Shown: in pieces, positions 19,663 to 27,556 of the stretch
How positions within the stretch are numbered: position 1 is the first letter of the stretch
How the letters are laid out: the number at the start of each line of letters is the position of its first letter
Assembly (NCBI GenBank): GCA_023525975.1
Contig: CM042030.1
Span: 21,694,350-21,758,349, forward strand
Origin: Smallanthus sonchifolius
Taxonomy: Eukaryota > Streptophyta > Magnoliopsida > Asterales > Asteraceae
Direction: 5' to 3'
DNA length: 64,000 bases
Made by a program: the position numbers and the translations under genes
Notes under the pieces: generated by a model
Databases searched by the model: none
Seen by the model: the letters and a program-made list of their open reading frames with translations, nothing else
Told to the model about the DNA's origin: nothing

Positions 19663-21224
19663 CTAATGATGATAAATTTGAGGCAGGTTTGGTGGTTTTT
19701 GTTGTTGACCCACAACCGGGAGAGACCATACTTGACTGTTGTGCTGCTCCTGGAGGGAAGACTCTTTTCATGGCAGCCTGTTTGAATGGCCAAGGTAGCC
19801 GCTCAAACTTATTCAGAACATACGAAAGCTGTTTCTTATATAAACAGCCAACAAAGTTCTAATATTCTATCTTTTCTTCATAGGATGGATGAGGGTGGTT
19901 ATTTGAAATTAATAGATAGATTAAATGAGCAATAAAAGACATTTTTTGTGGAAAAAGGAGAGACTCGTGAAATGGGAGTAAAAGTCTCTTAATTATGTTA
20001 AAAAGAACGGGTAAAATCAGCTTTGTTACAGCGGGTATGGAAATGATCATCGAAAAGCTAAATTTATATATCCAAACATTAAAATCAGTTCCAAAATGCA
20101 AATCCAAACACCCTGTAAAATGAACATTTACACTGTTATATATTATGTATCTGAATTGTATGAGTGATGTTACATGTACATTGTGCACTCTAGGCATGGT
20201 AACTGCAATTGACATAAACAAAGGGCGCTTGAGGATCCTTAAAGAGACAGCCAAACTGCAGCAACTTGATAATGTCATCACTACTGTGCATACCGATCTT
20301 CGTACATTTCCTGTGAGCAATTTTCAACATCTCTCTGTGTGATATATATATATATATATATATATTTCAATTTTCAATCTTGTTACGTCCATCTGCTTTG
20401 GAGGTGATAATGTTTACATCCACTTTGTTTCCTTATTTCAGGAGGATAATTGTGTGACCTATGATAAAGTGTTGCTGGATGCTCCGTGTTCTGGACTTGG
20501 TGTTCTTTCTAAAGTATAAACAACTTAATAGAAAGTATTTTTGTTTTGATTTTTTCCGCCCGCAACATTATATAAATTTTAATATCTTTCAGAGAGCAGA
20601 CTTGCGCTGGAATAGGATGTCAGAAGATATGGAAGAACTTAAAAGTTTGCAAGATGAGCTTCTTGATGCTGCTTCCATGTGAGACGGACTCCATTTTCAG
20701 CCTGTCAAATTGGAACAAATAGCTAAAAAGAAAACAATCAAACAGTTTAAAAATTGCCAAAAGTTCACTAAAATAAATTGTTCTATTAAAAGATTTGAAA
20801 AATATTTTTGTGATCGTGTTAAATAACACAAAAAGTGTTGGGCTTGATCCGTTAGCCAACTTGCACATTTTTCCACCTATACTAGTGATCAATTGGATTG
20901 TTTTCGCCTATGCAGGTTGGTGAAACCTGGTGGAGTGCTAGTATACAGCACTTGTTCAATTGATCCTGAAGAAAATGAAGAGAGGGTGGCTGCATTTCTT
21001 CTCAGACATCGGGTACTAACTAGCATTCATGATTTAATTCCGTTAAATAAATCTTGTAAATACAGTTATAACGCCATGGGTTTTAATACCAGGAATACAG
21101 CATAGATTCTGCAGAGAGATACATATCACCTGAATTTTTGACAGAAGAAGGTTACTATTTCTGTAGCCCTGTGAAGAATTCTCTAGATGGTGCCTTTGCA
21201 GCCCGTCTCATTCGTGGCAACTGA
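2928..21224 (+). CDS. RsmB-like NusB + NOP2/Sun RNA m5C methyltransferase (17 exons)
   Basis: Exons: 2928-3036, 3130-3192, 9258-9412, 10604-10717, 17129-17194, 17311-17394, 17559-17645, 18907-18998, 19080-19140, 19245-19304, 19388-19448, 19687-19794, 20194-20312, 20442-20513, 20593-20678, 20916-21012, 21093-21224. All introns are GT-AG. The joined frame is 1,566 nt (521 aa) with no internal stop, close to the length of plant RsmB-like proteins such as Arabidopsis At3g13180. Residues about 55-225 are the NusB-like RNA-binding part (SAVRLMRIEFGG, DIVGGTIRW, RPGAGNMVNGILRK). The SAM domain follows: motif I LDCCAAPGGKT (333-343), acidic AID (358-360), motif IV DAPCSGLG with Cys409, and motif VI YSTCSIDPEENE with Cys459. 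In this family the motif VI Cys attacks C6 of cytosine and the motif IV Cys releases the product; both are present. The N-terminus is basic and Ser/Thr-rich, so plastid or mitochondrial import to modify small-subunit rRNA is likely but inferred. The donor of intron 3 (GTCTCT) is weak. Transposons occupy introns 2, 3, 4 and 7, yet no exon is broken. Confidence 0.95.
3335..3510 (-). repeat. Copia D 3' LTR
   Basis: It matches 8,814-8,996 almost base for base. The main difference is an 8-base gap near the start (GCTTTCTACTG against GCTTTCAAGTTTCAACTG). It sits next to the polypurine tract read on the minus strand. Confidence 0.9.
3471..4939 (-). pseudogene. Copia D reverse transcriptase and RNase H, frameshifted
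   Basis: The frame 4,939-4,352 begins the RT (ARLVAKDFTQ, GIDYVETFSP, LDINNAFLQG), then falls out of frame. The YVDDI catalytic motif is encoded near 4,452-4,472 in another frame. The frame 4,277-3,471 (268 aa) carries the RT end and RNase H: EYRAIVGALQYL, TRPDIAFAV, RSSTEAEFRA and ADALTKPL. At least two frame changes make it non-functional. Confidence 0.88.
4887..6338 (-). pseudogene. Copia D integrase
   Basis: The frame contains a GAG-pre-integrase HHCC zinc finger (WHHRLGHP, then CNYCKVNK). The DDE core follows, with DVW near its start, LFSDNGGEC as the second Asp, and PEHNGYAKRR holding the Glu. Next come the FGCLCY and KCIFVGYS-like positions and a Ser/Pro/Thr-rich linker of about 150 residues before RT. 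The upstream part is interrupted at 6,338 by a MITE, so the protease and integrase are separated by 589 bp of foreign DNA. Confidence 0.9.
6339..6927. mobile_element. hAT-type MITE inside Copia D
   Basis: The terminal inverted repeats begin CATAGTCACA at 6,339 and end TGTGACTATG at 6,927. The eight bases AGCCGGAG flank it exactly on both sides (6,331-6,338 and 6,928-6,935). Removing the element and one copy of the duplication reconnects the Copia reading frame. An 8-bp duplication indicates the hAT superfamily. The interior has many GGTACG and GATCGG repeats and no coding sequence. Confidence 0.9.
6936..7310 (-). pseudogene. Copia D aspartic protease
   Basis: A minus-strand frame from 7,310 carries WLFDSGVSHHVT, the Copia protease active site with DSG intact, then VPTLSRNIISI, typical of the segment leading to the GAG-pre-integrase domain. 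It is cut by the MITE at 6,927. Confidence 0.85.
7320..7709 (-). pseudogene. Copia D gag, C-terminal part with zinc knuckle
   Basis: Past the MITE, the minus strand continues gag: FNELHYKLINHELTLAQ, a Gly/Pro-rich stretch, then CQWCHTRGHSLSNC, a CX2CX4HX4C knuckle near 7,400-7,440. A stop codon lies just before the protease frame. Confidence 0.75.
7718..8192. mobile_element. hAT-type MITE rich in CCGATATC, copy 1
   Basis: The ends are CTATGCAGT at 7,718 and ACTGCATAG at 8,192. The 8-bp target duplication GTATGTAG is exact (7,710-7,717 and 8,193-8,200). The interior consists largely of overlapping CCGATATC/GATATCGG palindromes at both ends and a TA-rich centre. A second member of the family is at 18,117. 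It splits the Copia D gag gene. There is no transposase, so it depends on another element. Confidence 0.92.
8193..8798 (-). pseudogene. Copia D gag, N-terminal part
   Basis: The minus-strand frame from 8,798 carries the Copia capsid pattern LTSTNYLGWKTQIEALL, the retrotran_gag wording AWKILSTTYA and QLQHRLKQ, and ITDYMQEIK. The likely start is one of the Met codons near residue 22 or 31. The frame is cut at 8,192 by the MITE and resumes at 7,709. Confidence 0.85.
8814..8996 (-). repeat. Copia D 5' LTR
   Basis: Right-hand copy of the LTR described at 3,335-3,510. It is followed on its inner side (8,800-8,811) by the minus-strand primer-binding wording TGGTATCAAGCC, complementary to the initiator Met-tRNA end apart from one or two changes. 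Confidence 0.9.
9567..9791. mobile_element. hAT-type MITE in intron 3 (225 bp)
   Basis: A 14-bp terminal inverted repeat (CATAGTAGTCAAAG / CTTTGACTACTATG) bounds the element. The flanks are TATTCTAT (9,559-9,566) and TATTCTAA (9,792-9,799), an 8-bp duplication with one mismatch. The interior holds GCCTAGGCG-type palindromes. There is no coding capacity. Confidence 0.88.
10038..10399. mobile_element. hAT-type MITE in intron 3 (362 bp)
   Basis: The ends are CATGGTTGGAAAAATCG and CGATTTTTCAACACTG. They are inverted copies apart from small changes, and one starts CAGTG when read outward. Flanks CCAGAAAC (10,030-10,037) and CCAGAGAC (10,400-10,407) form an 8-bp duplication with one mismatch. The inside begins with GCTAGGCG repeats and a G-rich block. 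Confidence 0.85.
11651..11682 (-). terminator. Helitron 3' hairpin and CTAG end
   Basis: On the minus strand an imperfect GC-containing stem (ACTCGTGT against ACACGGGT) with a short loop is followed by about a dozen bases and then CTAG. This is the standard Helitron termination signal for rolling-circle transposition. Confidence 0.8.
11753..11906 (-). pseudogene. Helitron helicase (PIF1-like) C-terminal remnant
   Basis: The minus-strand frame reads PVFTHGQLYVALSRVKNREG, helicase motif VI of the PIF1-like domain, then LKLLILDKDD and about 20 more residues to a stop. Everything upstream of motif VI is gone. It is fused directly to the tRNA-Cys fragment. Confidence 0.85.
11907..11964 (-). tRNA. 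Truncated tRNA-Cys(GCA), plastid-type, captured in the Helitron
   Basis: On the minus strand the sequence begins with the acceptor 5' strand GGCGGCA, then UG and the D arm GCC...GGC around GAGUGGUAA. An anticodon stem-loop follows with loop CUGCAAA (anticodon GCA), then the 5' half of the T stem CCCAG and loop UUCAAAU. The 3' T stem, 3' acceptor strand and CCA position are missing because the helicase remnant follows at once. The wording is that of bacterial or plastid trnC, not the eukaryotic nuclear form. It cannot make a functional tRNA. Confidence 0.8.
11970..12310 (-). pseudogene. RPA1-like OB-fold remnant, second exon
   Basis: Across two or three frame changes the minus strand encodes KIQDNVQKRLDSKI, KFDKLLKENGDFYIEKPS, TYKFVDNTNKLFLHF, and CNDFTGSVYGFSFMPF. 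This is the order seen in RPA70-like proteins carried by plant Helitrons. Stops and frameshifts make it dead. It abuts the tRNA fragment. Confidence 0.75.
12403..12555 (-). pseudogene. RPA1-like first exon in the Helitron
   Basis: Exactly 51 codons open with MESKSITFIKDLDVSKDN and continue YTMKLRIIRLW to MVLMEEQ, followed by a GT donor at 12,402-12,401. Plant RPA70-like proteins start this way. The exon itself is intact, but its continuation at 12,310 is frameshifted. Confidence 0.8.
12556..14803. other. Non-coding Helitron interior with GTCAAAATT repeats
   Basis: No gene is recognised in these 2.2 kb. The word AGTCAAAATT and close variants recur many times between about 12,710 and 14,360, often with TTAACATTTTAAAGAA or CAGAAG nearby. 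Some longer blocks are repeated, for example 'catgaattagtcaaaat' with 'aacattttaaagaa' at about 13,785 and again at about 14,310. This is typical filler of non-autonomous Helitrons. Confidence 0.55.
14804..15121 (-). repeat. 3' LTR of the young element
   Basis: Left LTR copy of the element at 14,804-16,207. It is preceded on the minus strand by the purine-rich tail around 15,122-15,175. Confidence 0.92.
15274..15792 (-). CDS. gag-like N-terminal protein of the young element
   Basis: From a Met at 15,792 the frame reads MAPFTRSNTEGSVTHPDTLA then AQLAAIASQLESIVTQLKG. This is the start seen in Gypsy gag proteins, with a helical heptad-like segment (residues about 20-45). A charged linker contains a short repeat (VEKEDNH, VKEDNH). 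Nothing resembling capsid, zinc knuckle, protease or RT follows. An upstream Met at 15,858 would overlap the PBS region and is less likely. Confidence 0.6.
   Translation of the reverse strand: MAPFTRSNTEGSVTHPDTLAAQLAAIASQLESIVTQLKGDFAEIKAWMDVKEVQSEKQADVEKEDNHVKEDNHGETQIPQDTWKPNHRMEANSTGPGFVQAAPGFGLKKKRVNGTIGRSRFSGPIARPSSAVGSPLLCCCPGVYGPIFCFQFVHGPIICCFDTLHLWLLFLL
15891..16207 (-). repeat. 5' LTR of the young element
   Basis: Right LTR copy, one base shorter than its partner. It abuts the ATGAT duplication on the outside and the PBS on the inside. Confidence 0.92.
16661..17128 (+). other. Remaining intron 4 sequence before exon 5
   Basis: AT-rich intron sequence ending in a long T-rich tract and TAG acceptor at 17,126-17,128. 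No other feature seen. Confidence 0.6.
18117..18648. mobile_element. hAT-type MITE rich in CCGATATC, copy 2 (intron 7)
   Basis: The ends CTATGCAGT and ACTGCATAG are the same as in the copy at 7,718. Subterminal CCGATATC / GATATCGG arrays match closely, while the centre differs and includes a TA microsatellite near 18,508. The flanks are CCGAAACC (18,109-18,116) and CGGAAACC (18,649-18,656), an 8-bp duplication with one mismatch. Confidence 0.88.
19558..19660 (+). repeat. (CA)n(TA)n microsatellite next to the exon 12 acceptor
   Basis: About 45 bases of CA-type repeat run straight into about 58 bases of TA repeat in intron 11. The repeat ends 26 bases before the AG at 19,685-19,686. The intervening TGCTAATGATG could hold the branch point, and there is no separate polypyrimidine tract. 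Confidence 0.9.
20342..20366 (+). repeat. (TA)n microsatellite in intron 13
   Basis: A short uninterrupted AT-dinucleotide run about 30 bases after the exon 13 donor. Confidence 0.8.
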
Positions 21225-21481
21225 TTACTATAATATTTCATGGAAGTGAACATCATCTAAATAATATGAGATGGTTAAACGCACACCGCTAGCTAGAGTT
21301 GACTGTGAACGAGGATCTAACTATAAACAAATGAAATACCTAGAAGGAAAACTTTTTTGCTGAGTGAAGGTTGTTATGAATTGAGATTTGGATGGAAATA
21401 ATATCCTTGCAATTGTTCTAAAGGTCAATAGTTTCATCTTTTTTTAATTATACACAATTCACTTTACTTTTACAAAAAAAC
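21225..21481 (+). other. 3' untranslated region and flank of the methyltransferase gene
   Basis: Unique sequence after the TGA. It contains ATAATATTTCATGG and AATAATATGAG, possible AT-rich polyadenylation signals, at about 21,230-21,270. The exact cleavage site cannot be read from sequence. Confidence 0.45.
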
Positions 21482-22145
21482 GTGATTTGGAGTTGGCACA
21501 AAGAAAAACCCAACCACACTGCACCAAGCTATGGGTTTTGAGTGATTTGGGTTATTTTGAACTATTGAATAGGAAAGGCCCAATTAGCTTAACAAAGACC
21601 CGGTCTCAGGCTCTCAGCCACCGGTGGTGGCGCTGACCCAGCCCAAAGGGGACCACCAAAACGGTTATGAGCATGTGACAGGTCATGAAAGGATATGCCA
21701 TGTCCATCAATAAGAGGTCTCATTCACAATAGGTGACTCTCCTAAAGGGCCCCACAACCCTCACGTAATCATGATGGAGGGAAACCCTAATCCTATATAT
21801 AGCAGAGAGGAGAGAAAAGGTATTATGATTCAGGTTCTCATACTACACACACTCTCTCTTTTTCATTACCTCATCACAAGAACTCGATTGATTCTCACGA
21901 CGGAACGTTGTTACAAGGATTATCCCATACCTGTGACGCTCTAATTTTTTTTTTCTGTTTTATAGGAGATCAACGTAAGAATTGGATTGTTGTGTGTGGG
22001 TTTATCAGAGCGGATCCATTAACGTTCTAATCTCAAGTTCATCATCTGACTGGGATTTACGTTAACATTGGCGCCATCCAGTGGTTGAACGAGTTAGACC
22101 TCCTTCTTCTTTGAAGCATCCATGGCTGTCTCTCACAACCTAGTA
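21482..22145 (+). mobile_element. Gypsy-like LTR with primer-binding site, truncated after it
   Basis: A TATA box (CCTATATATAGCAGAG, about 21,793) lies in a region ending TTTACGTTAACA at about 22,067. It is followed at once by TTGGCGCCATCCAGTGG, the TGGCGCC-type primer-binding site of Tat/Athila-group Gypsy elements. A possible gag start ATGGCTGTC at 22,122 runs into a stop within about a dozen codons. No pol and no second LTR are seen. The left LTR boundary at TGATTTGG is a guess. Confidence 0.55.
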
Positions 22146-22421
22146 TTTTGTGTCTAATCATGTAATTTGTTGTGTTATTATAATTATCATATATTATGCA
22201 TTAATCACCATGATGTGGTGTAAAACGTATATATTTTGCAATAAAAGAGTTAACACTTTTGGGTTTTAAATTTATAAAATGATTTTCACCAAAGTATTGA
22301 ACTACACACATATAGGCAAGTGCACCTACAAATTCTCCCCTGGAATTTGTTTCAAATCAGTAGCAAAACATGGGTCAAACATTACCTCGTAGGTCAATAA
22401 GACAGTCAACAACATGGTCAA
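22146..22421. other. Unassigned spacer before Copia E
   Basis: AT-rich, no gene seen. The stretch 22,370-22,421 may be the degraded outer edge of the Copia E LTR, but it does not match the other LTR copy. Confidence 0.35.
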
Positions 22422-22657
22422 ACATTAAACTCGAACACAATCGGTTTTGTGGGAAGTCCACGACTCTTTTCTGATTTTTATTGAACTTTTTGGAATAGGA
22501 ATTACAAAGACCTACTATGTATTTATAATGAATAAATAAGCTATCCTATCTAGACTCAAATACAAAAGACTCAACCATTTGAAATTCAAATGTAAACATC
22601 CTACTCCTAATATCTTTCGAAACCTTCCCTTTTAATTAGGATTAGATATATCATTCA
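22422..22657 (-). repeat. Copia E 3' LTR
   Basis: From ATTAAACT at 22,422 it matches 52,472-52,599 closely over about 130 bp, and it continues beyond the point where the right copy is interrupted. It ends ATTCA at 22,657 beside the polypurine tract. The outer edge differs from the right copy, so this LTR is probably clipped. Confidence 0.8.
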
Positions 22658-22661
22658 CCCC

Positions 22662-23347
22662 CTAATCCTGATTAGTTCCTCCAAGATTGACCATTCCAAG
22701 TAGTGTTCTCATTTCTTCAAATTTTACTCTTGGTAGCGCCTTTGTTAGGATGTCGGCTCGTTGCTCTTCTCCTCGAACGTGTTCTACTTGGACCTCTCCT
22801 CGCTCAATACATTCTCGAATGAAATGGAATCTAGTATTTATGTGTTCACTTCGCCCATGGAATACAAGATTCTTCATTAGTGCAATAGCTGACTTGTTGT
22901 CTACTCGGAGTAGTACCGCATCTTCATTATCCTCCGTTAGGTTACTCAACATACCTATTAACCACAACGCTTGAAATGCAGTGGCTGCTGCAGCCATGAA
23001 TTCAGACTCACAAGATGAAAGTGCAACAGTTTGTTACTTTTGTGAGTTTCATGATATAAGGGCATTCCCATAATAGAATACCATGCCCGTAGTACTTCTT
23101 CCATCCGTTTGATCGCTCGCATGACTACTATCACAAAAACCCACTAGACTTGAGTCTCCCGATTGATCGTACATTAAACCATACTCTATAGTTCCACGGA
23201 CATAGCGCAATATTTGTTTAACAAGTTGCATGTTGCTTTGTTTGGGCTCTTGCATGAAACGACTAGCAACTCTGATAGAATAGCTAAGATCCGACCTTGT
23301 GTGTGTTAGATATCTCAAGCTTCCAATTATTTGCCGGTACTCAGTTG
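22662..23347 (-). pseudogene. Copia E RT end and RNase H
   Basis: The frame 23,360-23,049 reads TTEYRQIIGSLRYL, THTRSDLSYSIRV and KQILRYVRGT. The frame 22,997-22,662 follows with VDNKSAIALMKN, GRSEHINTRFHFIREC and ADILTKAL. This is RNase H of a Copia element, split by a stop or shift at about 23,000-23,048. The first two codons of the upstream frame lie in the invading LTR. Confidence 0.85.
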
Positions 23348-26074
23348 TGTAACGAACCAACTCTCCAGTTATTATTATAAAATGTTTCCATATTATAGGG
23401 GGTGTAGCTAAATTAAATGGAAGTTAGAGGTGAGTTGCAAAGTTTGAAATTATCTAGTTTGGGTGAAAAGGAGCTAAATTGCAAGTGCAGGGGCTGGATT
23501 ATAAATTAAACAAAATCATATTTATGTGGGTGTAGGGGTGTCGTCACACACACTCTTTGTGTGTGTGTGTGTGTCGCAAATCAGAGAGGAGGGAAGAGAG
23601 AATATGGTGGCTTGATTAAGAAATCGAATTCTGGAAGCTTGCATGCTCGGTTTTGGAGGTCTTGGTGTAATCCTCATCTTCCAAACATCTAGTGTATGCA
23701 ATCTTCCATCTTTGAATCTTCTTCAATGGTGTTCTTGGTGGGTTTTGGTAAAAATCGAATTTGGGGCTGAATTGGTGGTTGATTATGGTTGTTAACTTGT
23801 TATCTAGCTTAACCAAAGTTGTTGAGAGGTGTTTAACATCATAGAATCATCTAATTTGATGATTCAAGAATTAGGGTTCTTAAGGGTGATTTGAGGGTTT
23901 TCATTTGATTGATGTTTAAATGATAAATTGAGGTTGGGTTAGTGTCTAGAGAGTTGATAGACACATTTTTATGAAACAAACCTCATCCAATTTTATAAAT
24001 TGAAATTTAGGGTTCTTAAGAACCCAAATTGGGGGTTTTCTAAATTGAGGGTTTCGAATGATGTTTGAAAGGATTATGATGTTGTGGTGTGTCTATGAAC
24101 ACTAAACCAAGTATAAACGACAATTATAATGGATGAATTATGATGTTTATGTTGGGTGAATTTGAGTGTTTTCCTTAACGGGTCAAAATGGGTTGAAAGG
24201 TTGAATGGGGTGTTGGAGGTTTAGTTAAGGTTATAATAACCAAACTAAGTTAGGGTGCTGATTTTTAGATCATAAAGATGTGTTGGGTGTCAGTTGGTGA
24301 TCAATGAATTACTAATTGTAATTGGGCCATATAGGTGATCACGGGGTAAGAAAGCTAACTTGGAGGATCAAGCGAAATCATCTTTTAACAAAAAAGGTAA
24401 GTGCTTTGCGCTTACTTAGTAATGATAGGTGGTAGCAAAATACACATACTTGATATTCAAGTTAATTGTGTTAAATATCATATGGGCAATATATGTTTGT
24501 TGATTAGTAGATTTGCATATGGGGATGTATGGAAGGTGTTGGTGATTATGGTGGTTAAAATCTTTGAATTACTTTCATGTCTAAGTATTATAATTGCATG
24601 ACTATGTTAAGGGTTGGGGTGAAAAATAGGTTGAAGTCTTTGAACTTCATAAACGGAAAGGCGTGGGTTTGGGGTCTTTGAATCCCACATGTTGGTAAAT
24701 TATGTATGAATTATAAAGACGAATTGATAACATGTGTGACACTTGTTTGTATGTTTAGAGTCGGTAATTAGAGTCTAAGAACCCCACTCATTGTAATTAA
24801 GGTCATGAACCTCACATGTATTGTTGTTATTGTTTGAAGACTTTGAACTTCATTAGTTGTAGTATTGCACTTACTTAGTAATGTTAGAAGTAAGTTACTT
24901 GTTGTTGATTGTAAATAGTATGTTTAATTACAAATGGAATGATTGTGTTTGTATGCAAAGGATAGTATGGATTACGTGCCTTGTGTGTTTATGTGTATAG
25001 ATATACGATAAAGGTTGGTATTGAGGTCTAAGAACTTCACTTGTTAAACTTGAAGTCATGAACTTCATTAAAGGTGGATGTAAATGAGGTCTAAGAATTT
25101 CACAAGATTAGTCAGTACTTGTGGTCAAAAGAACCACACAAGTATGAATGAAGTTTGAGATCAAGGAATCTCACAAGTAAGTGTTTGTTTGAGGTTCCGA
25201 ACCTCACAAGTGTATGCTAATAAATTATAAGTTTTGAGCCTTGCAATATATCAGCCTGGCCGGGTGGGGTTTTGACCCTCTCGGGTCACAGATCAGATTC
25301 ATTTTACACAGATCAGCCTGACCGGGTGGGGTTTTGACCTGCCCGGGTCAGCGTTGTGATTGAAAGATTGCTTTTCATAAAATTTCGATAAAGTATTTCT
25401 ATTTGGGGTCGTATTGTTTATACGGTATCAACTGATACCGTATAATAAACTAATACCTTGTCATGATGGGTTTTTGGTACGCCGAGAGGCTGGCATACCT
25501 TGCTTAAGGTCGTTTTATACGTTGTGGCGTATCATACGCCCGGATAGGCGATAATGCGCTGAAAACCTTCTGTTTTGCGCTGAAATAAGTCCGAAAAGTG
25601 TTGTTTTGACCCGAGTTGAGGCATTAACTTGTAAAGGGTCCTAAGTAGTGTCTATCATTATTAATGTTTGTTTTGTTTGGGTGTTTTATTTAGGAAAAGC
25701 TCTGGTTTAGTCTCAGGACGCACTTCAAGCTTTGGATTCTCATTTGATGAACTTTTGGTGCAACCGTTGTACGCTTAAGCCTCCTTAGGAGTGCTTAAAC
25801 CTTTTGAATGCATAAATGAATGTAGTTAAGTAGTACAATCTTGTTTTGAACTTGTAAACGTCCAAACCTAGGTTAAGTCAAACCGTCATAGTTAACTTCT
25901 CAATTGTTGAGACTTGTCGTTGTTTTGAAATCTGTGGGGATCTTTTTAAACCAAATAGTGGTGTTGTCTTTTCATTAAAGTTAACATGTGTTGCTTTGTC
26001 AATGAGCACTAATGGGACCTACTTCCGCTAGTGTTTTGAAAGTTAAAAATCGGTCAAAAATTTTGGGTGTTACA
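23348..26074 (+). repeat. LTR A1 (2,727 bp)
   Basis: It starts TGTAACGAACC and ends GGGTGTTACA. It is followed by ACTTGGTATCAGAACA, a primer-binding site for initiator Met-tRNA with small changes. It is longer than LTR A2 because of several blocks absent there, including about 235 bp at roughly 25,360-25,595 and smaller ones near 24,110 and 24,240. The many indels indicate old age. Confidence 0.9.
24633..25205 (+). repeat. Array of covarying short hairpins in LTR A1
   Basis: Short inverted repeats recur, mostly with 5-bp arms and a 5-7-base loop containing TC..GA. Examples are GAAGT/ACTTC (24,633-24,648 and 25,052-25,066), GAGGT/ACTTC (25,023-25,038), GTGGT/ACCAC (25,121-25,137), GAGAT/ATCTC (25,157-25,172) and GAGGTTC/GAACCTC (25,191-25,205). 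The arms differ between units yet stay complementary. Most units are followed by AC. The array is also present in LTR A2. Confidence 0.75.
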
Positions 26075-27556
26075 ACTTGGTATCAGAACAATTGTTTGAG
26101 GGATTCGGGTGTGCGAGACACTGAACTCAAACTTATTTGCTCTTGATATGGGTGGGTGCAATGGGAATCCAGTGAAGACTTGACCGAGACATGGAGCTTA
26201 TGGGTGAAAGGTTAGTAATGATTAATGTCGTTGGTCGATGTATGTGGTGTTCAAAATGAATTATGTGAGCCGAAACTTGTCTTGGGAATTGTTGTATGAA
26301 GATGATAAATGTAATTATGCATATTATGTTACCAATCATGTCTGGCCAGTTTGATTCGTAAGATAGCATGTATAAGCGCCCTTATGATAATCATATAATA
26401 ATGAACATTAACAAGGATTAGGTGAAAGTGTATATATGTGTGTATATTTTATGTACGTATATGAATTATTATGTAGGGTGGTTGTATATTCACATAAAGG
26501 GGGGTTAGTGCCTTATAGAGTATGATTAGAGGCCTATACGTAGGTAGAACATCTACATCTCAAACAAAACATAGCCGGGGAATGATTAACGAGGATAGGT
26601 GTTAGTAGATGGAAATAGTGGACAGGAGTTATCTTAAGGAGTCAGGTACGTTAGAGTCTATGCGTGTATCACCTCGGGGTGGTGAGGAGTATGGATTGCA
26701 GAGGGAACTAGAAAGCAACATTCTTGTGGAGGATGCCTAGAACTTTATATCTTGTCGTGTCAATTTACCTACAAAGAAGATATGTCCTATTGAGGTGATC
26801 ATGTAAAGGAACCGTACGAGGCTTACGGATTAGGAGGAACAACGATTTGTGAATTTAGGAGGAAGGAAACCTTGTTTTCATAAGGAATTGTGGTGCCCAA
26901 ACCAAAGGCGTAAATTGGTGAGGTTGAACCGAGACTTATAGATGATACGTCACCAGAATGAGTTTGGCTTGGGAGTGAGCTAAGGTGGCCCAGAGAAGGG
27001 AGTACTAATCGCGGTGAGTCAAATCCGGGACAAGGCGGAATTGGTGGGAAGTTCTTCGTGAGGAGAAAGACGAGGATTGTGCAGGCAATGCATCAGGGGA
27101 ATTCAAGAGCTGACCTTAAAATACCTTAGACTACAAGCTGTGTTGGGTCGTTTAACCGAGGAGTTCCTTCACATATAGCGGATAGTGGAGGCAATCAACA
27201 GGATTACGAGCATGTTTTATCACTAGGCGTAATCTTGCTAGGATCTTGGAGACACAGAAGGAAAGAGGATGTATCTGCTTTCTCGATGCTATCCATTGAC
27301 GCCAGAGCGGATTTTTGCGTGTGTTGTACAACTCAGATGGAGTTGATTAATAAACATGGCAAGGAGAGATCAAAAATCAGAGACAAGTGTAGTATAAGGA
27401 GGAATTGAGCGGTGACTTTATGAAAGCCAAATATTCTAGCTGAGCTAAAAACCTTTTGCGGAGGCAATACTTATTATTGTTGAAGGTGTGGAAAGTAACT
27501 CAAATGGAGAATGATGGGACACGCTATGCCATAGTGTTATAGTCCTAATGACATGT
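26075..27556 (+). pseudogene. Decayed internal region of Gypsy A, 5' part
   Basis: No usable frame remains. It starts at the primer-binding site. Near the end, purine-rich sequence around 27,480-27,550 leads to the insertion site of element B. The same sequence, uninterrupted, is at 46,535-48,017. Confidence 0.7.

Larger units (their letters stand above)
22422..23347 (-). mobile_element. Copia element E, 3' part (split)
   Basis: The minus-strand 3' portion of a Copia element contains the LTR (22,422-22,657), polypurine tract AGGATTAGGGGG, RNase H and the end of RT. It stops at 23,347 where an unrelated LTR begins. The 5' portion lies at 48,946-52,599, shown by protein order and by the shared LTR sequence. 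Confidence 0.85.

Noticed and set aside
19542..19862. ORFs with long YIYIYI or HTHTHT runs
   Set aside because: They translate the CA/TA microsatellite in intron 11. Only the part after 19,687 is a real exon.
26050..26369. Functional tRNA-Met gene at TGGTATCAGA
   Set aside because: It is a primer-binding site complementary to the tRNA 3' end, directly after an LTR, without a cloverleaf.
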